Source: Nonomuraea helvata
Lineage (GTDB): Bacteria > Actinomycetota > Actinomycetes > Streptosporangiales > Streptosporangiaceae
Direction: 5' to 3'
NCBI RefSeq assembly: GCF_039535785.1
Contig: NZ_BAAAXV010000005.1
Coordinates: forward strand, 1,178,001-1,242,000
DNA length: 64,000 nt
Below the pieces are notes generated by a model. The model did not search any database. It had not been told where the DNA came from and saw only the letters and a list, made by a program, of their open reading frames with translations. The position numbers and the translations under genes were made by a program. Of this stretch, positions 26,761 through 34,593 are shown piece by piece (the first letter of the stretch is position 1; the number at the start of each line of letters is the position of its first letter).

Positions 26761-26776
26761 GGCTACAAGCGTAGCC
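26761..26776 (-). promoter_or_regulatory. Inverted repeat upstream of the orphan antitoxin
   Basis: GGCTAC-AAGC-GTAGCC, a perfect 6-bp inverted repeat, lies 19 bp upstream of the antitoxin ATG. Phd/YefM proteins autoregulate through short palindromes at this position, so this is the likely operator. Confidence 0.45.
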
Positions 26777-26831
26777 ATACGACGCCGTAACCGGCCGACG
26801 AATCGGCGAAGCGGCTTTTAGGCGGGGGTTT

Positions 26832-26848
26832 GGGGGGCCGTGCCCCCC
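26832..26848 (-). terminator. GC hairpin downstream of etfA
   Basis: GGGGGGC, a 3-nt loop, then GCCCCCC: a 7-bp all-GC stem about 75 bp past the etfA stop. It is the probable terminator of etfBA. The rest of the 180-bp gap holds only the antitoxin promoter. Confidence 0.65.
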
Positions 26849-26921
26849 ATGTCACAGCCTGAGCTCCCTTTGCGCGAAGCGCTGTTGAGCGAAGACCATG
26901 CTTTCCCCCGAGATCCCGCGC

Positions 26922-27875
26922 TTACTTGCGCTTGTTGACCTCTTCGGTGAGCTGCGGCACCACCTGGTTCAGGTCACCCACCACGCCATAGTCGGCCAGC
27001 TCGAAGATCGGCGCCTCCGGGTCCTTGTTGATCGCCACGATCGTCTTGGCGGTCTGCATCCCGGCCCGGTGCTGGATGGCCCCCGAGATGCCGGCCGCGA
27101 TGTACAGCTGCGGCGACACGGTCTTGCCCGTCTGGCCCACCTGGAACTGGTGCGGATACCAGCCGGCGTCCGTGGCGGCGCGTGAGGCGCCGACGGCGGC
27201 GCCGAGCGAGTCGGCCAGCTGCTCGATGATCGAGAAGTTCTCGGCCGAGCCCACGCCGCGGCCGCCGGAGACCACGATCGCGGCCTCCGTCAGCTCGGGG
27301 CGGGCGCCCTTCTCCTGCTTGACGCGCTCCACGATGCGGGCCGCCTTGGCGGCGTCGGACAGCGTGACCGACACCTCCTCCTCGGCCCCGGCGCCGGCCG
27401 AGGGCTCGGGGGCGGTCGAGTTGGGGCGTACGGCCACGATCGGCGTGCCCTTGCTCACCTTGGACTGCACGTTGATGCCGCCGCCGAAGATGGACTGGTC
27501 GGCCACGAAGCCCTCGCCCAGGCCCACGGCGTCGGTGATGACCCCGGAGTCGGTCTTGATGGCCAGGCGCCCGGCGATCTCCTTGCCCTCGGGCGTGGCG
27601 GCCACGAGCACGGCGGCCGGCGACTTGTCGGCCACGAGCTGGGCGAGCAGCTCGGCCTTGGGCGCGACCACGTACTCCACGATGTCGCTCGACGGAGCGA
27701 CGTAGATCTTGTCAGCGCCGTACTCGGCCAGCCTGGCCTTGGCCTCCGACGTGATGCCGGGGCCGGCCCAGACGGCGGCGGGGGTGCCGAGCGAGCGGGC
27801 GAGGGTCAGCAGCTCGAGCGTGACCTTCTTGACCTCGCCTTCGACCTGCTCGACGAGAACGAGAATCTCCGACAT
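26922..27875 (-). CDS. etfA: Electron transfer flavoprotein alpha subunit
   Basis: This 317-residue protein has the normal EtfA length. The N-terminal half starts MSEILVLVEQVEGEVKKV, and the C-terminal FAD-binding half contains VVSGGRGVGSAENF, GASRAATDAGWYPHQFQVGQTGKTVSP and AGISGAIQHRAGM, which hold the FAD. With EtfB it passes electrons from acyl-CoA dehydrogenases to the quinone pool. It starts 19 bp after the etfB stop. I begin at the ATG at 27875, where homology starts, rather than at upstream codons inside etfB's end. Confidence 0.96.
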   Translation of the reverse strand: MSEILVLVEQVEGEVKKVTLELLTLARSLGTPAAVWAGPGITSEAKARLAEYGADKIYVAPSSDIVEYVVAPKAELLAQLVADKSPAAVLVAATPEGKEIAGRLAIKTDSGVITDAVGLGEGFVADQSIFGGGINVQSKVSKGTPIVAVRPNSTAPEPSAGAGAEEEVSVTLSDAAKAARIVERVKQEKGARPELTEAAIVVSGGRGVGSAENFSIIEQLADSLGAAVGASRAATDAGWYPHQFQVGQTGKTVSPQLYIAAGISGAIQHRAGMQTAKTIVAINKDPEAPIFELADYGVVGDLNQVVPQLTEEVNKRK

Positions 27876-27894
27876 TTCAGTAACTCTCCCGCTC

Positions 27895-28674
27895 TCAGAT
27901 GAACTTCTTCGACGCGAGGAATTCGGCGGCCTTCGCGCCACCGTCGCCCTCGTCCTTGACGATCGTGCCGGCCGCGCGCGGCGGGGCCGCGGCGAAGTCG
28001 ACCACGGAGGACCAGGCGGCGGTCAGGCCCACCTGGGCGGCGTCGATGGACGCGTCGCCGATGGCCAGCGTCTCGACCGGCTTCTTCTTGGCCGCCATGA
28101 TGCCCTTGAACGACGGGTAACGCGGCTCGTTGATCTTCTCGACCACGGAGACGACGGCCGGGAGCGTGGCCTCGACCTTGTCGAAGCCGTAGTCGGTGAT
28201 GCGCTGGACGGTGATCGAGGTGCCGTCGACGTCGACCTTGTTGGCCAGCGTGAGCTGCGGCGTGCCGAGGCGCTCGGCCAGCATCGCGGCCAGCACGCCG
28301 GTGCGCGCGTCGGTGGACTCGGAGCCCAGGATGACCAGGTCGAACCCGATCTTCTTGAGCACCTGCGCCATCGCGTACGAGGTGGACAGCGCGTCGGACC
28401 CGTGCAGCGCGTCGTCGCTGAGGTGGACGGCCTTGTCGGCCCCCATGGCCAGCGCCTTGCGGATGGTCTCGGTGGCCTTGCCGGGACCCATGGTGAGCAC
28501 GGTCACCTCACCCTCGTGGGCCTCCTTGAGCCGCAGCGCTTCTTCGACCGCGTACTCGTCAAGCTCGTTCACCACGCCGTCGGCGGCGTCTCGGTCGAGC
28601 GTCTTGTCATCGGACCGCAGCTTGCGCTCGGTCGCAGTGTCGGGGACCTGCTTCACGCAGACGACGATGTTCAT
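27895..28674 (-). CDS. etfB: Electron transfer flavoprotein beta subunit
   Basis: This 259-residue protein starts MNIVVCVKQVPDTATERKL and carries the AMP-binding EtfB region (VTVLTMGPGKATETIRKALAMG and the later FDLVILGSESTDARTG). It forms the heterodimer with EtfA in fatty-acid and amino-acid oxidation. It is the first gene of the etfBA operon. The 195-bp region upstream contains a perfect 10-bp inverted repeat and separates it from the kinase operon on the same strand. Confidence 0.96.
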   Translation of the reverse strand: MNIVVCVKQVPDTATERKLRSDDKTLDRDAADGVVNELDEYAVEEALRLKEAHEGEVTVLTMGPGKATETIRKALAMGADKAVHLSDDALHGSDALSTSYAMAQVLKKIGFDLVILGSESTDARTGVLAAMLAERLGTPQLTLANKVDVDGTSITVQRITDYGFDKVEATLPAVVSVVEKINEPRYPSFKGIMAAKKKPVETLAIGDASIDAAQVGLTAAWSSVVDFAAAPPRAAGTIVKDEGDGGAKAAEFLASKKFI

Positions 28675-28814
28675 GGCCGGCGGCCGACCTCCCGTGTTCG
28701 CGTGCGCCACCGCCTCGCTGCGATGGACGCCGAATGCAATGCTGTCCAGACTGCCAGGTGCCCTATGGGCCCCCGACAGAGGGTGTGTTCAGTTTTCCGC
28801 GAGTCATGTTACCC

Positions 28815-28849
28815 GTGGGTAGCTTAACCGCAAACCTACAGCTACCCAC
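28815..28849 (-). promoter_or_regulatory. 10-bp perfect inverted repeat between kinase operon and etfBA
   Basis: GTGGGTAGCT (28815-28824) and AGCTACCCAC (28840-28849) flank a 15-bp loop. It lies 20 bp after the last kinase gene's stop and about 140 bp before etfB. It may terminate the kinase transcript, or be an operator for etfBA; a TATAGT box adjoins it on the minus strand (around 28848-28855). Confidence 0.5.
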
Positions 28850-28869
28850 TATACAGAACTTTGTTCGGT

Positions 28870-30057
28870 CTAGGCGGACAGCAGGAAGACGATCCCCACC
28901 ACCAGCGCCGTACCCGCGAACAGGGCCAGCGTGAACGTGCTGAACAGCGCCGCCAGCCCGAAACAGAGCCCCACGGCCCCCGCCACGCCGACCAGGTCCG
29001 CGATCATCCGGCTGCGCCGGTACGGGCCGCGCGAGAACAGCGCCACCCCGGCGTCGGCCACCACGGCCAGCGCGTACGCCGCCAGCAGGAACAGCGCCAC
29101 CTCGGGCAGCGGCTCCCGCGCGGCGGCGGCCAGCAGCGACACGAACAGCCCCGAGCCGATCAGCCAGCGCCTGCGCACCTTCTCCCGGTGCCTGGCCCTC
29201 GACTCCTCGACCGACCTGCGAGGCCGCTCCTTGCCCGGCCGCCACTCCCTGGTGGCCAGGTGGTCGGCGGCGCGCGCCCGGACATGCGGGACGGAGGCGG
29301 CACCGAGCCTGGCACAGAGCTGCGCGGCCGTCGGCCGCGCGGACGGGTCGGCGGCCAGGCACTCACGTAACAGCGCCGCCAGCCACTCGGGAACGTCCTC
29401 CAGATCGGGCTGGTGATGCACCACCCGGTACGCGACCGCGGAGGCGGGCCCCTGCCCGTACGGCTGCCGCCCCGTCGCCGCGTAGGCCAGCGTCGCCCCG
29501 AAGGAGAACACGTCGGCCTCGGGCCCCGCGCTCTTGCCCTCCAGCACCTCGGGAGCCAGGTAGCCGGGCGTGCCCACCACCGCGCCTGAGGCCGTGACCG
29601 ACAGGGAGTCGAACGCGCTGGCGATGCCGAAGTCGATGACGACGGGCTCGCCCTCCGCGATCATCACGTTGGCCGGTTTGAGATCGCGGTGCACCACCCC
29701 GGCCTCGTGCATGGCGAGCAGCGCGTCGGCCAGGCCGGAGGCGAGCGTGCGCAGGTCCGCGACGGGCACGGGCACGGCGCTGAGCGGGCGGCCCTGGACG
29801 TAGCGGGTCACAAGGTACGGACGGGTGCCCTCCAGCGAGGCGTCGAGCACCTCCGCCACGTGCGGCCCGCCGACCCTGCGCATGGTCTCCACCTCGCGTG
29901 CCAGCCGGGCCAGCGCCCCGCCGTCGGCGGCGACGTGGGGGTGGAGCACCTTGACCGCGACCGTACGGCCATCGGGGTCGAGCGCGAGGTGCACCTCGCC
30001 GAACCCGCCCGCCCCGAGCCGGGAAAGGAGCTCATATGGGCCGAGGCGCTCACTCAT
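28870..30057 (-). CDS. Membrane Ser/Thr protein kinase (third of three)
   Basis: This 395-residue protein has an N-terminal eukaryotic-type kinase domain (about residues 1-265) with glycine loop LGAGGFGEVHLA, AVKVL lysine, HRDLKPANV catalytic loop, VIDFGIAS and GTPGYLAPEV. A basic linker (RPRRSVEESRARHREKVRRR) leads into a C-terminal cluster of about four membrane helices. It has no PASTA or extracellular sensor. All catalytic residues are present. The true start is the Met of MSERLGPYELLSRL at 30057. It follows the second kinase by 36 bp, so the three form one operon. Confidence 0.93.
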   Translation of the reverse strand: MSERLGPYELLSRLGAGGFGEVHLALDPDGRTVAVKVLHPHVAADGGALARLAREVETMRRVGGPHVAEVLDASLEGTRPYLVTRYVQGRPLSAVPVPVADLRTLASGLADALLAMHEAGVVHRDLKPANVMIAEGEPVVIDFGIASAFDSLSVTASGAVVGTPGYLAPEVLEGKSAGPEADVFSFGATLAYAATGRQPYGQGPASAVAYRVVHHQPDLEDVPEWLAALLRECLAADPSARPTAAQLCARLGAASVPHVRARAADHLATREWRPGKERPRRSVEESRARHREKVRRRWLIGSGLFVSLLAAAAREPLPEVALFLLAAYALAVVADAGVALFSRGPYRRSRMIADLVGVAGAVGLCFGLAALFSTFTLALFAGTALVVGIVFLLSA

Positions 30058-30093
30058 ACCCTCATCTCTCCCCCCGAGAGCGCGTGGGGACAC

Positions 30094-31950
30094 TCAGGAC
30101 CAGGGAGTCAGGAACCCCAGCCCGAGGTCGCTGAGCAGGCTGTCGATCATCCCGGTGATCAGCCCGATGGTGCTCTGCTTGGCGTTGCTCGCCAGGTCGT
30201 CGATCACCGACTCCGGCGCCCGCCACGGGTACCACACCGCGTCCTGCCCCAGCGCGAACATCACCGCGAACAGCGCCGCTGTGCCCACCAGCACGACCGC
30301 GACCAGCGCGGCGCCGGGGCTGCGCAGCACGCCGGTGAGCGTGCGGGTGACGGCCTTGCGCGGCGCGCCGCCGCCCGGCAGCACGAACAGGCCCGCCGCG
30401 AAGGCGCCCGCCGCGAACGAGGCCGCCTCGTTGACGCTCATCTTGCCCGCCCAGTGGAGCGCGCCCCAGACGCACATCCCGAACAGCAGTGCCAGCGGCA
30501 CGTGCACGGCCGTCACGAGCGCGGACTTCACCAGCGCCCAGGGAGTGCCGACCACCGCCAGCAGCGGATCGGCCGAGCTGCTCCCGCGCATCTGGCGCCG
30601 CTTGACCAGGTCGCCGAAGAGGTACTCGCCCAGGCGCAGCACCAGGGCGAGCGCGACGGCGACCACGCCGACCATGACCGGCATCATGACGGTCAGCGCC
30701 ACCAGCGTGACCATCAGGAGCAGGCCGACGACCTGGCTGCCGAACAGGTACTTCTTCCGCTCGGCCGGCGGCTGGTACTGAGGCGGCGGCGTATAGGGGT
30801 CAGGCTTCGCCGACCCCTGCGGTGGTCCGCTGGAACGCGGCCCACCGTAGGGCCTGGCCTGCGACGGCGACGTGGGCTGGGGCGCCGGGTAGCCGGCGAC
30901 CCGCTGGTCGGTGCGCGGCACCGGCGGCCTGGCCGCGACCGGCGCGGGCACGTAGGGCGGCGGCCTCTCCTCCCGGTAGGGCGGCGGCCTGTCCTCCTTG
31001 TAGGGCCTGTCCTCCTTGTGCGGGGGCGGCGCGGCCCTGCCGTACTCGACCGGCGGCAGCAGGTCGGAGAAGGTGTCCATGGTCCGCGTGCGGTCGGCCA
31101 TGCGCTTGGTACCCGTCGGCCCGTCGAAGGAGGCCTCGTGGAACGTGGTCACCGACGGATCGAGCGCCCTGGCCATCCGCAGCAGCTCCTGCGCGCTGGG
31201 CCGGCCCGCCGGGTCCACCTGCAGCGCCCTGCTCAGCCAGCCGCGCAGCCACGCGGGCGACTTGTCGAGCTGGGCCCGCCCTTCCATGATGTTGAAGCAG
31301 ACCGCCTCGAACGTCCCCGTGCCGAACGGCGGCGCCCCCGTCGCGGCGAAGAACACCGTCGAGGCCAGCGCGTGCACGTCGGCCGCCTGGGTGATGTCGG
31401 AGTCACGGATGATCTCGGGCGCCAGATAGCCGGGTGTGCCCACGAACATGCCGGTCTGCGTCAGCCTGGTGGCGTTCACCAGATGGGCGATGCCGAAGTC
31501 GATGACCAGCGGCTCGCCGTTGACCAGCATGACGTTGGACGGCTTGAAGTCGCGGTGGATCACGTCGGCCGCGTGGATGGCCACCAACGCCTGGCAGAGC
31601 CCCTGGGCGAGCCTGATGAGCTCGCGTGCCTCCAGGGGACCCTCCGACAGGACGGTGTCCTCCAGCGTGCGTCCCGGCGCGAAGCGGGTCACGACGTACG
31701 GCTGGCCGCCCACGAGCTCGGCGTCGATGACCTCGGCGACGTGCGGGCTGCGTACCCGGCGCATGGTCTCGACCTCGCGGGTCAGCCGGTCGCGCGCCTT
31801 GAGGTCGGCGGCCACGTGCGGGTGGAGGACCTTGATGGCGACCTCGCGGCCCTCGCCGTCGAGGCCGAGGTGGACGACCCCCATGCCACCCTCGCCGATC
31901 TTCCTGACCAGCCGGTACGGGCCGAGGCGTTCTGATGCCTGGGTGTTCAT
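30094..31950 (-). CDS. Membrane Ser/Thr protein kinase (second of three)
   Basis: This protein of 618 residues has an N-terminal kinase domain with GEGGMGVVHLG, AIKVL, catalytic loop HRDFKPSNV (Leu changed to Phe, catalytic Asp kept), VIDFGIAH and GTPGYLAPEI. A Pro-rich linker follows, with imperfect repeats of the type KEDRPYKEDRPPPYREERPP (about residues 312-345), then a C-terminal domain with about six membrane helices and no obvious sensor. The ATG at 31950 begins MNTQASERLGPYRLVRKIG. It overlaps neither neighbour but is only 16 bp from the first kinase gene. Confidence 0.93.
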   Translation of the reverse strand: MNTQASERLGPYRLVRKIGEGGMGVVHLGLDGEGREVAIKVLHPHVAADLKARDRLTREVETMRRVRSPHVAEVIDAELVGGQPYVVTRFAPGRTLEDTVLSEGPLEARELIRLAQGLCQALVAIHAADVIHRDFKPSNVMLVNGEPLVIDFGIAHLVNATRLTQTGMFVGTPGYLAPEIIRDSDITQAADVHALASTVFFAATGAPPFGTGTFEAVCFNIMEGRAQLDKSPAWLRGWLSRALQVDPAGRPSAQELLRMARALDPSVTTFHEASFDGPTGTKRMADRTRTMDTFSDLLPPVEYGRAAPPPHKEDRPYKEDRPPPYREERPPPYVPAPVAARPPVPRTDQRVAGYPAPQPTSPSQARPYGGPRSSGPPQGSAKPDPYTPPPQYQPPAERKKYLFGSQVVGLLLMVTLVALTVMMPVMVGVVAVALALVLRLGEYLFGDLVKRRQMRGSSSADPLLAVVGTPWALVKSALVTAVHVPLALLFGMCVWGALHWAGKMSVNEAASFAAGAFAAGLFVLPGGGAPRKAVTRTLTGVLRSPGAALVAVVLVGTAALFAVMFALGQDAVWYPWRAPESVIDDLASNAKQSTIGLITGMIDSLLSDLGLGFLTPWS

Positions 31951-31966
31951 CGCCACCTTCCCCGCG

Positions 31967-33886
31967 TCATCCCCCGGAGTTCCCCCTCAGGCCTTCTAGC
32001 TGCTTCACCACTGTTTTGACGTTCACCGGAGTCCATTCGGCCCCCTTTGATGGCTCTTCCCCGAACGTGCCGGCAGCGAGGATCAGCGAGAGCGCGGCAC
32101 CCGCCGCGAGGACTCCTGCTGTCACCATCGCCGCTGTTCTCGAGGGTACGAGCGATGAGAGCGTCCTGCGCATCTGTTTGCCAGGACCCTCCACTCCCGG
32201 ACCCGCGCACACGGTCCACAGCGCGACCGCGGCGCCCCAGGCCAGGGCATTGGACGGGTCCATTCTGGCCACCACGGTGAGCAGCAGGGTCACCGGCAGG
32301 CCGAGGATGAGCGCGTAGAGCACCAGCGCCAGCGTGATGCCCACCGACTTGGCCAGCGCCTGCGGGTAGGCGAACACCTTGATCAGGTCGGCGGCCGCCG
32401 ACCCCGTGCCCCTGCGGGCGGCGAGCTGGGGCTGGGCCAGATCGGCCGCGCGCAGCAGGATCGCGACCGGGATCGCCAGGACCGCGACGAGCACGGGCGC
32501 GAACACCGCGGCCACGATCATCAGGACGAGCAGCATCGCGCTCGCCACGCCGTACGACCTGGAACGCTGCACCCCGTTGCCCGGGTGGACCGCGGGGACG
32601 TACGGCTCGTGCTGCGGGTACTGCGGCGGGATGTACGGCGGCGGCTGGAGCGGACTCGGCGAGGGCCTCAGCTCGGGGCCCTGGACGTTCGGCACCGGCC
32701 CGTTCGGCACCGGCGTGTGGATCCGGCCGTAGTCGGGCGAGTCGGGGCGCACCCGCCTGGTGGGCACGTCGCCCTCGCCGGGCGGGGCCGCGACGCCGTG
32801 GTTGCTGACCGGCTGCTGCCAGGGCGGGGTCATCCCGTTCTCGCGCTGGATCCGCCGCAGCTCCTCGGGCGTCACCCTGCGGGTCGGCCACGGGTCGGGC
32901 TGGTTGGGCAGGAGCGAGACGAACTCCTGCTCCTGCGGCGACGCGGCGGGCCGCTCCTGCGACTCGAGCAGGCTCTTCGGCGTCACCGGCGGCGTGGAGA
33001 TGTCGTACGACGGCTTCTCCTGCACCGGCGCGAGGTCGGGCACGACCTCCTTGGGGCGCGGGACGGTCAGGATGTCGTCGGGCGAGAACGCCTTGGGCTC
33101 GGGCCGGATCCTGGCGGTCTTCTCGGTCAGCTCGGCGGCGCTGGGGCGCTTGTTCGGATTGCGCTGGAACGCCGCCTTGAGCAGCGGCTGCAACGGCGCG
33201 GGGACGGCGCTGATGTCGGCCTTGCCCGCGGTGATGTTGTAGAAGATCATCTCCAGCGTGCCCTTGCCGAAGGGCGGCGAACCGGTGGCCGCGAACAGCA
33301 GCGTGCCCGCCCACGCGTGGATGTCGACCTCGGGCCCCGCCTCCTGACCCTCGATGATCTCGGGGGCGAGGTAGCCGGGCGTGCCGATGAACATGCCGGT
33401 CTGCGTCAGCCGCGTCGCGTCCACCGCCTGGGCGATGCCGAAGTCGATCAGGACGGGCTGGCCGTCGAGGATCAGCACGTTACCCGGCTTGAGGTCGCGG
33501 TGGATCACGCCCACCGAGTGCACGGAGGCCAGCGCGGACGCCACCCCGTGCGCGACCTTGACCAGCGCGGGCAGGTCGAGGGGCCCGTCGTCCTTGACGA
33601 TCTCGTCGAGGGGACGGCCGGGCACGTAGCGCGTGACGATGTACGGGCGATGACCGGTGACGTCGGCGTCGAGCACCTCGGCGATGTATTCGCTCCGCAC
33701 CCGCCGCATCGTCTCGACCTCGCGCGAAAGCCGCCGCCTGGCGACCTCGTCGCCGGCGACCTCTCCACGCAGGACCTTGACCGCCACCTGCCGCCCCTGG
33801 GGGTCGACAGCGAGGTGGACAACGCCCATCCCGCCTTCACCTAGCCGCCTGAGCAGCCGGTAAGGGCCTAGTCGGTCATCGTTCAT
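31967..33886 (-). CDS. Membrane Ser/Thr protein kinase (first of three)
   Basis: This 639-residue protein starts MNDDRLGPYRLLRRLGEGGMG, giving the glycine loop at once. The catalytic loop is HRDLKPGNV, the metal motif LIDFGIAQ and the P+1 region GTPGYLAPEI. A long Pro/Asp/Glu-rich cytosolic linker (about residues 270-460) leads to about six membrane helices and a short tail (TPVNVKTVVKQLEGLRGN). It heads the three-kinase operon. The paralogues share the same order of kinase, Pro-rich linker and membrane bundle, so they arose by tandem duplication; what the membrane part senses is unknown. Confidence 0.93.
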   Translation of the reverse strand: MNDDRLGPYRLLRRLGEGGMGVVHLAVDPQGRQVAVKVLRGEVAGDEVARRRLSREVETMRRVRSEYIAEVLDADVTGHRPYIVTRYVPGRPLDEIVKDDGPLDLPALVKVAHGVASALASVHSVGVIHRDLKPGNVLILDGQPVLIDFGIAQAVDATRLTQTGMFIGTPGYLAPEIIEGQEAGPEVDIHAWAGTLLFAATGSPPFGKGTLEMIFYNITAGKADISAVPAPLQPLLKAAFQRNPNKRPSAAELTEKTARIRPEPKAFSPDDILTVPRPKEVVPDLAPVQEKPSYDISTPPVTPKSLLESQERPAASPQEQEFVSLLPNQPDPWPTRRVTPEELRRIQRENGMTPPWQQPVSNHGVAAPPGEGDVPTRRVRPDSPDYGRIHTPVPNGPVPNVQGPELRPSPSPLQPPPYIPPQYPQHEPYVPAVHPGNGVQRSRSYGVASAMLLVLMIVAAVFAPVLVAVLAIPVAILLRAADLAQPQLAARRGTGSAAADLIKVFAYPQALAKSVGITLALVLYALILGLPVTLLLTVVARMDPSNALAWGAAVALWTVCAGPGVEGPGKQMRRTLSSLVPSRTAAMVTAGVLAAGAALSLILAAGTFGEEPSKGAEWTPVNVKTVVKQLEGLRGNSGG

Positions 33887-34018
33887 GGCATGAAGCACCA
33901 TACCGGCTTAATCCCCGCCCACGAGATGAACCATGAGGCCACATTCCCACTCGTACAACGTCCAGAAAGGCCCCATCGGTTTCCCATCCAACGGTCTCGA
34001 ATCGGCTTCAGTTTGCTC

Positions 34019-34531
34019 TCAGCCGGCCAGCGACAGGACCTCGGCGGTCTTCAGCCCGGCCAGCGCGGCACCGGAGACGGCCAGCTTCGACCTGCGCAGG
34101 CCGCTCCCGATCACCACCCTCGCGTGCTCGGCGACATGGGTGTCGACGAGGATCGGCCAGTCGGCCGGCAGTCCGAGCGGGGTGATGCCGCCGTACTCCA
34201 TCCCGGTCAGCTCGACCGCGTCGGCCATCGGCGCGAAGCTCGCCTTGCGGGCCTCGAGGTGTCTGCGCACCACGCCGTTGACGTCCACCCGCATCGTCGC
34301 GAGCACCATGCAGGCCACGTAGCGCGTCTCGCCGCCCCGTTTGGCGGCCACGACCACGCAGTTGGCCGACTCGTCGAGTGTCACGCCGTACCGCTCGCAG
34401 AACGCCGCCGTGTCGGCCAGTTCGGGGTCGATCTCGGCCACCTCGGCACCCTCTATGTCCGGCACGGCCTGCGCCACCGGATCGGCCAGCAGGTCGGTCC
34501 GTTCGGTCGCGGGCACCCAGTGCAGCTCCAT
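34019..34531 (-). CDS. YbaK/EbsC-family aminoacyl-tRNA deacylase
   Basis: This 170-residue protein belongs to the YbaK/ProX editing superfamily: CVVVAAKRGGETRYVACMVLAT and the late GGITPLGLPADWPILVDTHV are typical blocks. Family members hydrolyse misacylated tRNAs such as Cys-tRNA(Pro). The conserved lysine is at CVVVAAK. The start is the ATG at 34531 (MELHWVPATERTD). It stands between the divergent kinase operon and the amine-oxidase operon with no operon partner. Confidence 0.85.
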   Translation of the reverse strand: MELHWVPATERTDLLADPVAQAVPDIEGAEVAEIDPELADTAAFCERYGVTLDESANCVVVAAKRGGETRYVACMVLATMRVDVNGVVRRHLEARKASFAPMADAVELTGMEYGGITPLGLPADWPILVDTHVAEHARVVIGSGLRRSKLAVSGAALAGLKTAEVLSLAG

Positions 34532-34593
34532 CTCATCTCCTCGATCGCTTTCTCCCAGGACCCTAACTCGGGTCTCGGGAGCAGCGTGCGGCC

